A stretch of 64,000 nucleotides of DNA from assembly GCF_008801605.1 (NCBI RefSeq), contig NZ_VZPJ01000005.1:186001-250000 (forward strand), in the 5' to 3' direction. How positions within the stretch are numbered: the stretch's first letter is position 1; each line of letters opens with the position of its first letter. The translations under genes were made by a program, and so were the position numbers. This document shows positions 50,601-60,419 of the stretch, in pieces. This DNA comes from Pseudomonas brassicacearum subsp. brassicacearum (GTDB taxonomy: Bacteria > Pseudomonadota > Gammaproteobacteria > Pseudomonadales > Pseudomonadaceae). Under the pieces are notes generated by a model. The model was not told where the DNA came from. It worked only from the letters and a program-made list of their open reading frames with translations, and made no database searches.

Positions 50601-51443
50601 ACCCAGGATGTCAGGAGCGTTCAAGCGCATGGCCGCGCTTTGCACCGTACCGTCCCCCCAACTCAGCCAGAACTCGCCACCGGCCTTGATCCGGGAAAAA
50701 TTCCATTGCTGGGTCAGGCGTTTGGGCAGCCATTTGGACCAGTCGCTTTGCGGCAGGCTCAGGTACGCATCGGCCTGGCCATTCTTCCAATCACTGGCGC
50801 GGATACGGGTGCGCAGGTTGATCGCCACGGGCTGACCGTCAGGCAGGGTCAAGCGCACGTCCAGCCGTTGGCGGGTGGCGCCGGTGCGCAGGCTCAAACC
50901 GACGTAGGTGAGGGTCAGCGGTGGTTGCTCGACAGGTTGCAAGGTCACCTGGCTGTCGAGCAGCGAGAACTTGGAAACCACCTGCATGCGTTCGAGCAGT
51001 TGCTGCGGATCGAGGGGCTGGTCGTCCTTCACCGGCAGGCCTTCCAGGGCCCACTTGCCGTCGGCGCCTTCCTTGAGGCTGATCTTCAGGCCGCTGACTT
51101 CCAGGTGGGCAATGCGCACCTGACGTGCCAGCAGGCTGTCCCACAGGTCAGGCACGGCTCGCACCTGGTCCAGGTGCAAGGCGTTGGGGCCTTCGCCGAC
51201 CACCACGTCGCGCGCTGCCAGGATTGGCGCCAGGGCGCTCCAGCTACCGTCGAGGCTTCCGATGTGCACAGGCATGCCCAAGGCAGCGCTGGCCCGGGTC
51301 TCGACCTCGGCGCGGTATTCGGCCACCAGCGGGACCAGCTCACGACCGAGGCTGACGTACAACGCCAGCAACACCAGCAGCAGCGCACACAGCCCCAGCC
51401 CCCAGCGAGTCAGCGCCGCCAAAATACGTGTCAGACGCTCCAT
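47640..51443 (-). CDS. yhdP: YhdP-family AsmA-like envelope protein
   Basis: 1267 aa, normal for YhdP, a giant inner-membrane-anchored protein with one N-terminal helix (about 12-34) and a long periplasmic beta-groove that, with TamB and YdbH, carries phospholipids to the outer membrane. The conserved C-terminal AsmA-like part includes GRIGGKNLGDVLKGWGYAPS (in part: GKNLGDVLKGWGY) and LNGTLDMVADRVDAKLLVTLPV (in part: NGTLDMVADRVDAKL). Start at ATG 51443 (MERLTRILAAL) behind AGGGGAG; a TTG nine codons upstream is not favoured. rng lies 60 bases upstream. Confidence 0.93.
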   Translation of the reverse strand: MERLTRILAALTRWGLGLCALLLVLLALYVSLGRELVPLVAEYRAEVETRASAALGMPVHIGSLDGSWSALAPILAARDVVVGEGPNALHLDQVRAVPDLWDSLLARQVRIAHLEVSGLKISLKEGADGKWALEGLPVKDDQPLDPQQLLERMQVVSKFSLLDSQVTLQPVEQPPLTLTYVGLSLRTGATRQRLDVRLTLPDGQPVAINLRTRIRASDWKNGQADAYLSLPQSDWSKWLPKRLTQQWNFSRIKAGGEFWLSWGDGTVQSAAMRLNAPDILGAYAERKPVQIHNLALNGYFQRGDQGFTATFDSLAMNLGETRWESRLQLQQSAATEKAEERWHLQADRLDLTPLTPLLNALAPLPEGLATTIDRLKVTGGLRNVLLDYRPQNTGDQKISFATNLDTVGFDAYRGAPAARNVSGSLSGDLGGGELRMDSKDFSLHLDPIFAKPWQYLQANARLTWKLDKQGFTLIAPYLKVLGEEGRIAGDFLIRLHFDHSQEDYMDLRVGLVDGDGRYTAKYLPAVLSPALDEWLRTAIVKGAVDEGFFQYQGSLNHGAEDAARSISLFFKVHDAELAFQPGWPSVSKVSGDVFVEDSGVRIFASQGQLLDTQVKDVSVNIPHVPSGQSVHLFLDGGFAGGLGDGLKILQTAPIGTAETFAGWEGEGDLQGSVKLDIPLVKGEQPKILVDFATDKARLKLSEPILELTQLKGDFRFDSNKGLSGKGISARAFDRPVTAQIFAEGRAGALNTRVAASGQVEIKKLTSWLNVTQPLPVSGVVPYQLQVILDGADSQLSVSSNLKGVAVDLPAPFGMTADVGRDTVFRMTLQGPERRYWVNYGDLASFTYAAPSGKIADGRGELLLGASDAVLPGAKGLRLRGKLSELDVSPWQDLVNKYAGQDPGGSAKQLLNSVDLTVGKLTAMGTTLDQASVQLDRKPDAWALRLDSQQAKGDVSLPDAKAAPIGIKLDYVRLPATDPTVQADENSPDPLASVDPGKIPAMDIAIDKLFQGPDLIGAWSLKVRPTAKGIALNDLDMGLKGMVLNGSGGWEGTPGSTSSWYKGRIGGKNLGDVLKGWGYAPSVTSQTFRLDVDGRWPGSPAWVATKRFSGSLDASLSKGQFVEVEGSAQALRVFGLLNFNSIGRRLRLDFSDLFGKGLSYDRVKGLLVASDGVYVTREPITLTGPSSNLELNGTLDMVADRVDAKLLVTLPVTNNLPIAALIVGAPAVGGALFLIDKLIGDRVARFASVRYDVKGPWKEPKITFDKPF

Positions 51444-51503
51444 GTCAGTGGGCTCCCCTGGCAAAGACAATCAAATCCGCGGGCCCGCCGCTTCCGAAGC
51501 TCT

Positions 51504-52961
51504 TCAGAGCAGCACCACGTCGTATTGTTCCTGGGAATACATGGTTTCCACCTGGAAGCGAATCGTGCGTCCGATAAACGCTTCCAGCTCCGCGACATTG
51601 CCTGACTCCTCGTCGAGCAGGCGATCCACCACTTTCTGGTTCGCCAACACTCTATAGCCAGTCGCCTGGTAGGCGCGCGCCTCCCGGAGGATTTCCCGGA
51701 AGATTTCGTAACACACAGTTTCCGGGGTCTTGAGCTTGCCACGGCCCTGGCAACTGCTGCACGGCTCGCACAGTACCTGTTCGAGGCTTTCGCGGGTGCG
51801 CTTGCGGGTCATCTGCACCAGGCCCAGCTCGGTGATACCGATGATGTTGGTCTTGGCGTGGTCGCGTTCGAGTTGTTTTTCCAGGGTCCGCAGCACCTGG
51901 CGCTGGTGCTCTTCATCTTCCATGTCGATGAAGTCGATGATGATGATCCCACCCAGGTTGCGCAGGCGCAGTTGCCGGGCGATGGCGGTGGCGGCTTCCA
52001 GGTTGGTCTTGAAGATGGTTTCTTCCAGGTTGCGATGGCCGACGAACGCCCCGGTGTTGACATCGATGGTGCTCATGGCCTCGGCCGGGTCCACCACCAG
52101 GTAGCCGCCGGACTTGAGCGGCACCTTGCGCTCCAGGGCTTTCTGGATTTCGTCTTCGACGCCGTACAGGTCGAAAATTGGCCGTTCGCCAGGGTAATGC
52201 TCGAGGCGGTCGGCGATTTCCGGCATCAGTTCGGCGACGAACTGCGTGGTTTTCTGGAAGGTTTCCCGGGAGTCGATGCGGATTTTTTCGATCTTGGGGC
52301 TGACCAGGTCGCGCAAGGTCCGCAGCGCCAGGCCCAGGTCTTCGTAGATCACGCTGGGGGTGGCGATGGTCTTGATCTGCGCGGCGATCTGGTCCCAAAG
52401 CCTGCGCAGGTAGCGGATGTCCATGAGGATCTCATCGGCCCCGGCCCCTTCGGCGGCGGTGCGCAGGATGAACCCACCGGCTTCCTTGATACCTTCTTTT
52501 TCCACGCAGTCGCTGACCACCTGCTTGAGGCGCTCGCGCTCGGCTTCGTCTTCGATCTTCAGGGAAATGCCGACATGGGCGGTGCGCGGCATGTACACCA
52601 GGTAGCGCGACGGAATCGACAGTTGCGTGGTCAGGCGCGCGCCCTTGGAGCCGATGGGGTCCTTGGTGACCTGCACCACCAGGCTCTGGCCTTCATGCAC
52701 CAGCGCGCTGATGTTCTCCACGGCCGGCCCTTCGCGCATGGAAATTTCCGACGCGTGGATGAATGCCGCGCGGTCCAGGCCGATGTCGACGAAGGCCGCC
52801 TGCATGCCCGGCAGCACCCGTACCACCTTGCCTTTGTAGATATTGCCGACGATGCCACGCTTTTGCGTGCGCTCGACGTGGACCTCTTGCAGAACACCGT
52901 TTTCAACCACCGCCACGCGCGATTCCATCGGCGTGATGTTGATCAGGATCTCTTCACTCAT
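51504..52961 (-). CDS. rng: Ribonuclease G
   Basis: 485 aa endoribonuclease that matures the 16S rRNA 5' end and trims some mRNAs. An S1 domain occupies about 35-125 (GNIYKGKVVRVLPGMQAAFVD, in part: YKGKVVRVLPGMQAAFVD). The catalytic Mg-binding acids are in IIIDFIDMED, and the Zn-link cysteines are in LCEPCSSCQGRGK. Start at ATG 52961 (MSEEILINITP) after CAGGGACCC-like weak SD. maf is 56 bases upstream. Confidence 0.96.
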   Translation of the reverse strand: MSEEILINITPMESRVAVVENGVLQEVHVERTQKRGIVGNIYKGKVVRVLPGMQAAFVDIGLDRAAFIHASEISMREGPAVENISALVHEGQSLVVQVTKDPIGSKGARLTTQLSIPSRYLVYMPRTAHVGISLKIEDEAERERLKQVVSDCVEKEGIKEAGGFILRTAAEGAGADEILMDIRYLRRLWDQIAAQIKTIATPSVIYEDLGLALRTLRDLVSPKIEKIRIDSRETFQKTTQFVAELMPEIADRLEHYPGERPIFDLYGVEDEIQKALERKVPLKSGGYLVVDPAEAMSTIDVNTGAFVGHRNLEETIFKTNLEAATAIARQLRLRNLGGIIIIDFIDMEDEEHQRQVLRTLEKQLERDHAKTNIIGITELGLVQMTRKRTRESLEQVLCEPCSSCQGRGKLKTPETVCYEIFREILREARAYQATGYRVLANQKVVDRLLDEESGNVAELEAFIGRTIRFQVETMYSQEQYDVVLL

Positions 52962-53017
52962 GGCAGGGTCTCGTTCAGGCATGTTCACGATTATGGCCGC
53001 ATCAAGTCAGACGGCGC

Positions 53018-53614
53018 TCAGCGCGCGTTCAAGGTTTGCCAACAGGGTATGCCGAAATGGCCCAGTAGTTCTGCGGTTTCGCACAGCGGCAGGCCAACGA
53101 CGGCTGAATAACTGCCTTCAAGCCCGGCGACGAACACCGCGCCCAGCCCTTGAATACCATAGCCGCCGGCCTTGTCCCGGGGTTCACCGCTGGCCCAGTA
53201 GGCCGCCGCTTCCTGTTCCGTGATCGAACGAAAACGCACCAGGCTGCGCACAACGCGGGATTCGCAACGCTGCCCATCCAGTATGGCAATGGCGGTCAAT
53301 ACTTCATGTTCGCGACCGGACAGGCTCAAGAGCATCGTCATGGAGTCGGCCTGGTCCACGGGTTTGCCGAGAATTCGTCCGTCCAGTACCACAGCCGTAT
53401 CGGCGCCCAGCACGCAGCCATCCACGCCGGCGTCCAGGGCTTGCCGACCCGCCTCGGCCTTGCCGCGCGCCAGGCGCTCGACATAGGCCGAAGGGGTTTC
53501 GTGGTCCAGGGGAGTTTCGTCGATCTCCGCACCGATGGCGGTAAAGGGCACGCCGATCTGCGTGAGCAGTTCACGCCGACGCGGCGAGCCTGAGGCGAGG
53601 TAAAGCGGTTTCAT
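53018..53614 (-). CDS. maf: Maf-family nucleoside triphosphate pyrophosphatase (YhdE)
   Basis: 198 aa house-cleaning pyrophosphatase that hydrolyses dTTP/UTP and modified pyrimidine nucleotides. N-terminal [11 protein letters not shown] and the middle [16 protein letters not shown] are diagnostic. Start at ATG 53614 ([11 protein letters not shown]) preceded by AGATGTCTTG, a weak SD. Part of mreBCD-maf-rng, the common gamma-proteobacterial order. Confidence 0.95.
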   Translation of the reverse strand: MKPLYLASGSPRRRELLTQIGVPFTAIGAEIDETPLDHETPSAYVERLARGKAEAGRQALDAGVDGCVLGADTAVVLDGRILGKPVDQADSMTMLLSLSGREHEVLTAIAILDGQRCESRVVRSLVRFRSITEQEAAAYWASGEPRDKAGGYGIQGLGAVFVAGLEGSYSAVVGLPLCETAELLGHFGIPCWQTLNAR

Positions 53615-53651
53615 CAAGACATCTCCCTATCAAGGCCAATGCCTGACCGAA

Positions 53652-54140
53652 TCAGTTGATTTTGAAACGCAGGCGCAGGCCACGCAAACCGAAGCTGACC
53701 CAGGGCCAGAGCAAGGCGCTGACCAGGGCTGGCAACACCAATGCCAGGGTCGGCTGGCGGTTGCCGGTCAGCGCGCTGAGCCACAATTGCACCAGTTGCG
53801 CCAGGCCGAAGATCACCAGGATCACCAGGCACTGCTGCCACATGGGGAACATCCGCAGGCGTTGTTGCAACGACAGCACCAGGAAGGTGATCAGCGTCAG
53901 GATCAGCGCGTTCTGCCCCAGCAACGTGCCGTAAAGCACGTCCTCGGCCAGACCCAGGCACCAGGCGGTGACCATGCCGACCTTGTGCGGCAAGGCCAGC
54001 GCCCAGAAGGCCAGCAACAGGGCCAGCCACAGTGGGCGCAGGATTTCCATGAACTGCGGCAGCGGCGAAACGCTGAGCAACAGGCCGATGGCGAAGGTCA
54101 GCCAGACCATCCAGCCGTTACCGGATTGGGTACTGCTCAT
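53652..54140 (-). CDS. mreD: Rod shape-determining protein MreD
   Basis: 162 aa inner-membrane protein with five or six hydrophobic segments. It is a subunit of the elongasome with MreB, MreC, RodA and PBP2. The ATG overlaps the mreC stop by four bases (ATGA). LRPLWLALLLAFWALALPHKVG (in part: RPLWLALLLAFWALALP) is the conserved first half. Confidence 0.93.
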   Translation of the reverse strand: MSSTQSGNGWMVWLTFAIGLLLSVSPLPQFMEILRPLWLALLLAFWALALPHKVGMVTAWCLGLAEDVLYGTLLGQNALILTLITFLVLSLQQRLRMFPMWQQCLVILVIFGLAQLVQLWLSALTGNRQPTLALVLPALVSALLWPWVSFGLRGLRLRFKIN

Positions 54141-55288
54141 TCTTCTCGTGCTCCCCTGGGGGCTGGCGCGGTGGCCGGCGTGGAGGCTGGCGGTTTGGCG
54201 GCGGGCCGGGCTGGCTGAGCAGGCTGCGCGGCGGGCGCGTGGGTGGCCGAGCGGGTCGGTTTCACAGCAGGCGCGGCGGGTGGGGTAGCCGGGGTGGCCG
54301 CAGGCGTGGTGGCCGGAGCCGCCGTCACTGGCGCAGGCACTTGTGGTTTCGGCACAGTGGCAGGGACAGGCGCAGGCGCTGCTGTCGCTGGGGCGGCCGA
54401 CTCGCCGCCCTGGCGGTCCTGGGCTTCCTGGGCCACGGCGGCGTCGTTGGCACGCTCTTCGGGCGTACGGTTGTCGCTGAATACCAGCAGCAGGTAGCGG
54501 CTGCGATTCAATGCAGCCGTCGGCACCGCGCGAACGATGGCAAACGGCTGGCCGGAGTCATGGATGACCTCCTTGACCGTTGCCACCGGATAACCGGCCG
54601 GGAAGCGCTGGCCAAGACCGGAGCTGACCAGCAGGTCGCCTTCCTTGATATCGGCGGTATCGGCCACATGCCGCAGTTCCAGGCGTTCCGGGTTGCCGGT
54701 GCCGCTGGCAATCGCGCGCAAGCCGTTGCGATTGACCTGCACGGGAATGCTGTGGGTGGTATCGGTCAGCAGCAGCACGCGGGAGGTGTAGGGCATCAAC
54801 TCCACCACCTGGCCCATCAGGCCCCGGGCGTCGAGCACCGGCTGGCCGAGGACGACGCCGTCGCGCTCACCCTTGTTGATGATGATGCGGTGGGTGAAGG
54901 GGTTGGGGTCCATGCCGATCAACTCGGCCACTTCGACCTTCTCGTTGACCAGCGCCGAAGAGTTGAGCAACTCGCGCAGCCGCACGTTCTGCTCGGTGAG
55001 GGCCGCCAGCTTCTGCATGCGCCCCTGCAACAGCAGGTTTTCGGTCTTGAGTTTTTCGTTTTCGGCGACCAGTTCGGTCCGGCTGCCAAACTGGCTGGCC
55101 ACACCTTGCCACAAGCGCTGCGGCAGGTCGGTGATCCAGTAGGACTCCATCAACACCAGCGACATCTGGCTGCGTACAGGCTTGAGCAGCGTGAAGCGGG
55201 CATCGACCACCATCAGCGCGACCGAGAGCACGGTCAGCACCAGCAGGCGCACACCCAATGAGGGGCCTTTGGCGAAAAGCGGTTTAAT
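54137..55288 (-). CDS. mreC: Rod shape-determining protein MreC, probable ATT start
   Basis: 383 aa if begun at ATT 55288-55286. One membrane helix (about 11-29), a coiled coil (about 70-110, ENEKLKTENLLLQGRMQKL), a double beta-barrel periplasmic core to about 285, and a long Ala/Pro-rich tail of about 95 residues. No ATG, GTG or TTG exists between the upstream in-frame TGA and Leu11. ATT is preceded at six bases by GGGAGGAG, and the residues it adds (KPLFAKGPS) give the positive cytoplasmic end expected before the helix. The alternative, a TTG at 55258, has no ribosome site. Confidence 0.85.
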   Translation of the reverse strand: MKPLFAKGPSLGVRLLVLTVLSVALMVVDARFTLLKPVRSQMSLVLMESYWITDLPQRLWQGVASQFGSRTELVAENEKLKTENLLLQGRMQKLAALTEQNVRLRELLNSSALVNEKVEVAELIGMDPNPFTHRIIINKGERDGVVLGQPVLDARGLMGQVVELMPYTSRVLLLTDTTHSIPVQVNRNGLRAIASGTGNPERLELRHVADTADIKEGDLLVSSGLGQRFPAGYPVATVKEVIHDSGQPFAIVRAVPTAALNRSRYLLLVFSDNRTPEERANDAAVAQEAQDRQGGESAAPATAAPAPVPATVPKPQVPAPVTAAPATTPAATPATPPAAPAVKPTRSATHAPAAQPAQPARPAAKPPASTPATAPAPRGAREE

Positions 55289-55372
55289 AGGCCGCTCCTC
55301 CCAGGCAAATGTTTTCTTTATTCATACGGCATCAAACCGGCCTGGATACGAATGACAGAAGATAAACGCCAA

Positions 55373-55398
55373 CGGGCAGCACTGCAAAGTGCTGCCCG
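55373..55398 (-). promoter_or_regulatory. Perfect 11-bp hairpin between mreB and mreC
   Basis: CGGGCAGCACT (55373-55383) and AGTGCTGCCCG (55388-55398) pair exactly around a 4-base loop. The minus-strand continuation (TTGGCGTTTATC) is only mildly T-rich. It could act as a partial terminator or as a 3' stabiliser giving more MreB than MreC/MreD. Confidence 0.6.
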
Positions 55399-55428
55399 GG
55401 AGCGAACAACATAGACGATCCAGCCAAC

Positions 55429-56478
<1,050 letters not shown>

Positions 56479-56510
56479 CTAGGCAACGCGTGGGTAAAAA
56501 AGTGCGGCAA

Positions 56511-56539
56511 ACTCTAACAACGACAGGGATTTTGGGCAA
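56511..56539 (-). promoter_or_regulatory. Sigma-70-like promoter of mreB
   Basis: On the minus strand TTGCCC (56539-56534), a 17-base spacer and TAGAGT (56516-56511) give 4/6 matches in each box, 45 bases before the mreB ATG. Plausible but unproven. Confidence 0.4.
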
Positions 56540-56680
56540 GGCGCCAATATGTTAAATTGGCCGCTTTTCTGTGCACCAAACCCCGAAATCGCGGCCGTAA
56601 GACCGTAGAAATGCGGTAGTGTTCCGACAATCTAACACACGGACAGACTGCGTCCGTTTTGTTTTCCACTGGAGAATCCC

Positions 56681-56968
56681 ATGGCGCTTGAACGCTCCGA
56701 CGTGGAAAAAATCGCTCATCTGGCCTGTCTGGGCCTCAATGAAGCCGATCTTCCACACATCACTTCTGCCCTGAACAGCATTCTGGGGCTGGTCGACGAG
56801 ATGCAGGCGGTCAATACCGACGGTATCGAACCACTGGCACACCCACTGGAAGCCAGCCAGCGCCTGCGCGCCGACGTCGTGACCGAGTCCAATCACCGCG
56901 AGGCCTACCAGTCCATCGCACCAGCGGTCGAAAACGGCCTGTACCTGGTTCCGAAAGTCATCGACTAA
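56681..56968 (+). CDS. gatC: Asp/Glu-tRNA amidotransferase subunit C
   Basis: 95 aa small subunit that wraps around GatA and GatB and stabilises the complex. Typical opening [19 protein letters not shown] and the later [11 protein letters not shown]. Ribosome site GGAGAATCCC precedes the ATG. First gene of gatCAB. Confidence 0.95.
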   Translation: MALERSDVEKIAHLACLGLNEADLPHITSALNSILGLVDEMQAVNTDGIEPLAHPLEASQRLRADVVTESNHREAYQSIAPAVENGLYLVPKVID

Positions 56969-56984
56969 AGGGAAAGAGCCTCTC

Positions 56985-58436
56985 ATGCATCACATGACCC
57001 TGGCCGAGATCGCCCGCGGACTCGCCGATAAAAAGTTTTCTTCCGAAGAGCTGACCCAGGTCCTGCTGGCGCGCATCGCCCAGCTCGACCCACAGCTCAA
57101 CAGCTTCATCAGCCTCACCCAGGAGCTGGCTCTGAGCCAGGCCAAGGCCGCCGACGCCCGGCGCGCCAATGGTGAAACCGGCGCCCTGCTCGGTGCGCCG
57201 ATCGCCCACAAGGACTTGTTCTGCACCCAGGGCATCCGCACCAGCTGCGGCTCGAAGATGCTCGACAACTTCAAGGCGCCGTACGATGCCACCGTGGTCG
57301 CCAAGCTGGCCGCCGCCGGCACCGTGACCCTGGGCAAGACCAACATGGACGAATTCGCCATGGGCTCGGCCAACGAGTCGAGCTATTACGGCGCGGTGAA
57401 AAACCCGTGGAACCTGGAACACGTACCGGGCGGCTCGTCCGGTGGTTCCGCCGCCGCCGTGGCCGCACGCCTGTTGCCGGCCGCCACCGCCACCGACACC
57501 GGCGGTTCGATTCGCCAACCGGCGGCGTTCACCAACCTCACAGGCCTCAAGCCCACCTACGGCCGTGTCTCGCGCTGGGGCATGATCGCCTACGCCTCCA
57601 GCCTCGACCAGGGTGGCCCGCTGGCCCGCACCGCCGAAGACTGCGCGATCCTGCTGCAAGGCATGGCCGGCTTCGACCCGAACGACTCCACCAGCATCGA
57701 TGAGCCAGTGCCGGACTACAGCGCCAGCCTCAACGGCTCGCTGCAGGGCCTGCGCATCGGTGTGCCGAAGGAGTACTTCAGCGCCGGCCTCGACCCACGC
57801 ATCGCCGAACTGGTCCACAACAGCGTCAAGGAGCTGGAGAAGCTCGGTGCGGTCATCAAGGAAATCAGCCTGCCGAACATGCAGCACGCGATTCCGGCGT
57901 ACTACGTGATCGCCCCGGCGGAAGCGTCCTCGAACCTGTCGCGTTTCGACGGCGTGCGCTTCGGCTATCGCTGCGAGAACCCGGAAAACCTGATCGACCT
58001 GTACAAGCGCTCCCGTGGCGAAGGCTTCGGTGCCGAAGTGCAGCGCCGGATCATGGTCGGCGCCTACGCGCTGTCCGCCGGCTACTACGACGCCTACTAC
58101 CTCAAGGCGCAGAAAATCCGTCGTCTGGTGAAGAACGACTTCATGGCCGCCTTCAACGAGGTCGACATCATCCTCGGTCCAACCACGCCGAACCCGGCCT
58201 GGAAACTCGGGGCCAAGAACAGTGACCCGGTCGCCGAGTACCTGGAAGACGTCTACACCATTACCGCGAACCTCGCCGGCTTGCCGGGCCTGTCCATGCC
58301 GGCCGGTTTCGTCGATGGCCTGCCAGTGGGCGTGCAGTTGCTCGCGCCGTATTTCCAGGAAGGCCGCCTGTTGAACGTTGCCCACCAGTATCAGTTGAAC
58401 ACTGACTGGCACACCCGCACCCCAACCGGCTTCTGA
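56985..58436 (+). CDS. gatA: Asp/Glu-tRNA amidotransferase subunit A
   Basis: 483 aa amidase that releases ammonia from glutamine for GatB. The amidase-signature triad is visible: Lys76 (PIAHKDLF), cis-Ser151 ([13 protein letters not shown]) and Ser175 ([10 protein letters not shown]). The ammonia tunnels to GatB to convert Asp-tRNA(Asn) or Glu-tRNA(Gln). Start at 56985; Met4 is an alternative. Confidence 0.97.
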   Translation: MHHMTLAEIARGLADKKFSSEELTQVLLARIAQLDPQLNSFISLTQELALSQAKAADARRANGETGALLGAPIAHKDLFCTQGIRTSCGSKMLDNFKAPYDATVVAKLAAAGTVTLGKTNMDEFAMGSANESSYYGAVKNPWNLEHVPGGSSGGSAAAVAARLLPAATATDTGGSIRQPAAFTNLTGLKPTYGRVSRWGMIAYASSLDQGGPLARTAEDCAILLQGMAGFDPNDSTSIDEPVPDYSASLNGSLQGLRIGVPKEYFSAGLDPRIAELVHNSVKELEKLGAVIKEISLPNMQHAIPAYYVIAPAEASSNLSRFDGVRFGYRCENPENLIDLYKRSRGEGFGAEVQRRIMVGAYALSAGYYDAYYLKAQKIRRLVKNDFMAAFNEVDIILGPTTPNPAWKLGAKNSDPVAEYLEDVYTITANLAGLPGLSMPAGFVDGLPVGVQLLAPYFQEGRLLNVAHQYQLNTDWHTRTPTGF

Positions 58437-58446
58437 GGAGAAACAC

Positions 58447-59892
58447 ATGCAATGGGAAGTCGTGATCGGGCTGGAGATTCATACCCAGCTCACCACCCGG
58501 TCGAAAATCTTTTCCGGTAGCTCCACCACGTTCGGCTCCGAGCCCAACACCCAGGCCAGCCTGGTCGACCTGGGCATGCCCGGCGTTCTGCCGGTGCTCA
58601 ACGCCGAAGCGGTGCGCATGGCGGTGATGTTCGGCCTGGCGATTGACGCCGAGATCGGCCAGCACAACGTGTTCGCCCGCAAGAACTACTTCTACCCGGA
58701 CCTGCCCAAGGGCTACCAGATCAGCCAGATGGAATTGCCGATCGTAGGCAAGGGCCACCTGGACATCGCCCTGGAAGACGGCACGGTCAAACGCGTCGGC
58801 ATCACCCGGGCGCACCTGGAAGAAGATGCCGGCAAGAGCCTGCACGAAGAATTCAACGGTGCCACCGGCATCGACCTGAACCGCGCCGGCACGCCGCTGC
58901 TGGAAATCGTTTCCGAGCCGGACATGCGCAGCGCCAAGGAAGCCGTGGCCTACGTCAAGGCGATCCACGCATTGGTGCGCTACTTGGGCATCTGCGACGG
59001 CAACATGGCCGAAGGTTCGCTGCGCTGCGACTGCAACGTATCGATCCGGCCCAAGGGCCAGGTCGAGTTCGGCACCCGCTGCGAGATCAAGAACGTCAAC
59101 TCGTTCCGCTTCATCGAGAAGGCGATCAACAGCGAGATCCAGCGCCAGATCGAACTGATCGAGGACGGTGGCAAGGTCATCCAGCAGACCCGCCTGTACG
59201 ACCCGAACAAGGACGAGACCCGTCCGATGCGCAGCAAGGAAGAAGCCAACGACTACCGTTACTTCCCCGACCCGGACCTGCTGCCGGTGGTTATCGAGAA
59301 CTCGTTCCTCGACGAGGTGCGCGCCACCCTGCCGGAACTGCCGCCGCAAAAACGCGAGCGCTTCCAGGCGCAATTCGGGCTGTCGAGCTATGACGCCAAC
59401 GTCCTGGCCACCAGTCGCGAACAGGCCGATTACTTCGAGAAAGTCGTGAGCATCGGCGGCGACGCCAAGCTGGCGGCCAACTGGGTGATGGTGGAACTGG
59501 GCAGCCTGTTGAACAAACAGGGACTGGAAATCGACCAGTCGCCGGTCTCGGCCGAACAACTGGGCGGCATGCTGGTGCGGATCAAGGACAACACCATTTC
59601 CGGCAAGATCGCCAAGATGGTGTTCGAAGCCATGGCCAATGGTGAAGGCAGCGCCGACGAGATCATCGAGAAGCGCGGCTTGAAGCAGGTCACCGATACC
59701 GGCGCCATTTCCGCCGTGCTCGATGAAATGCTCGCGGCCAACGCCGAGCAGGTCGAACAGTACCGTGCGGCAGACGAAGCCAAGCGCGGCAAAATGTTCG
59801 GCTTCTTCGTCGGCCAGGCCATGAAAGCCTCCAAGGGCAAGGCCAACCCGCAACAGGTCAACGAACTGCTCAAAAGCAAGCTCGAGGGCTGA
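58447..59892 (+). CDS. gatB: Asp/Glu-tRNA amidotransferase subunit B
   Basis: 481 aa. Binds the mischarged tRNA, activates the acyl group with ATP and amidates it. Signature [25 protein letters not shown] segment (in part: [17 protein letters not shown]) and [14 protein letters not shown] near the N-terminus; C-terminal YqeY-like tail domain (about 330-481) grips the tRNA. Ten bases after gatA with GAGGAGAAA as ribosome site. Confidence 0.97.
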   Translation: MQWEVVIGLEIHTQLTTRSKIFSGSSTTFGSEPNTQASLVDLGMPGVLPVLNAEAVRMAVMFGLAIDAEIGQHNVFARKNYFYPDLPKGYQISQMELPIVGKGHLDIALEDGTVKRVGITRAHLEEDAGKSLHEEFNGATGIDLNRAGTPLLEIVSEPDMRSAKEAVAYVKAIHALVRYLGICDGNMAEGSLRCDCNVSIRPKGQVEFGTRCEIKNVNSFRFIEKAINSEIQRQIELIEDGGKVIQQTRLYDPNKDETRPMRSKEEANDYRYFPDPDLLPVVIENSFLDEVRATLPELPPQKRERFQAQFGLSSYDANVLATSREQADYFEKVVSIGGDAKLAANWVMVELGSLLNKQGLEIDQSPVSAEQLGGMLVRIKDNTISGKIAKMVFEAMANGEGSADEIIEKRGLKQVTDTGAISAVLDEMLAANAEQVEQYRAADEAKRGKMFGFFVGQAMKASKGKANPQQVNELLKSKLEG

Positions 59893-59903
59893 CTTATCGA
59901 CGG

Positions 59904-60013
59904 TGATCGTTCCCACGCTCTGCGTGGGAACGCCTCACTGGACGCTCCGCGTCCGCTTTTTGTGACGCAGAGCGTCACGGGCTGCATTCCCACGCAGAGC
60001 GTGGGAACGATCA
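59904..60013. repeat. Three-hairpin intergenic repeat (GTTCCCACGCTCTGCGTGGGAAC type)
   Basis: TGATCGTTCCCACG at the left and CGTGGGAACGATCA at the right are exact inverted repeats. Each sits in its own hairpin (CGTTCCCACG/CGTGGGAACG at 59908-59932; TTCCCACGC/GCGTGGGAA at 59988-60008), and a third (GTGACGC/GCGTCAC, 59961-59978) lies between. This is a different palindrome family from the REP units elsewhere in the window. Confidence 0.8.
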
Positions 60014-60025
60014 TGGGGTCATCGA

Positions 60026-60403
60026 ATGAAGCGTCTCCTCGGCGCCTGCGCCCTGCTGTCCCTGTTGGCCGGTTGCGCCAGCCAGAGCGGGACGGTCGAT
60101 CCACACGGCTACGACCAGACCGGCGTCGCCTCGTATTACGGTGCCAGGCACCACGGCAAGCGCACCGCCAGCGGCGAGCGTTTCGACCAGCACAGCCTGA
60201 CCGCCGCCCATCGCCAGTTGCCGTTCGGCACCCGGGTGAAAGTCACCAACCTGAACAACAATGACAGCGTGGTGGTGCGCATCAACGACCGTGGCCCATA
60301 CTCCCGAGGCCGCTTGATCGACGTGTCCCGCGAAGCCGCCGAGCAACTGGGCATGTTGCGCAGCGGCACCGCACGGGTGCGCGTGCAAGCCCTCGACGAT
60401 TGA
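60026..60403 (+). CDS. RlpA-like lipoprotein (double-psi beta-barrel)
   Basis: 125 aa. Lipobox LAGC (Cys17) predicts an outer-membrane lipoprotein. The rest is one RlpA-like double-psi beta-barrel: TGVASYYGARHHGKRTASGE, LPFGTRVKVTNL and VVVRINDRGPYSRGRLIDVS (all in part), with the catalytic Asp in NDRGP and the conserved His in YGARHHGKRTASG. Full RlpA is a glycan-strand lytic transglycosylase with a SPOR domain; this one has no SPOR domain, so septal targeting by that route is absent. Confidence 0.85.
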   Translation: MKRLLGACALLSLLAGCASQSGTVDPHGYDQTGVASYYGARHHGKRTASGERFDQHSLTAAHRQLPFGTRVKVTNLNNNDSVVVRINDRGPYSRGRLIDVSREAAEQLGMLRSGTARVRVQALDD

Positions 60404-60419
60404 TAGACGGAGCCCGGCC

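Noticed and set aside
48957..51605. A ~880-codon open frame antisense to yhdP
   Set aside because: Composition (Gln/Gly/Arg/His-rich) and lack of any motif mark it as a shadow of yhdP.
58261..59916. A ~550-codon open frame antisense to gatA/gatB
   Set aside because: It spans the junction of two well-defined genes on the other strand and shows no family features.
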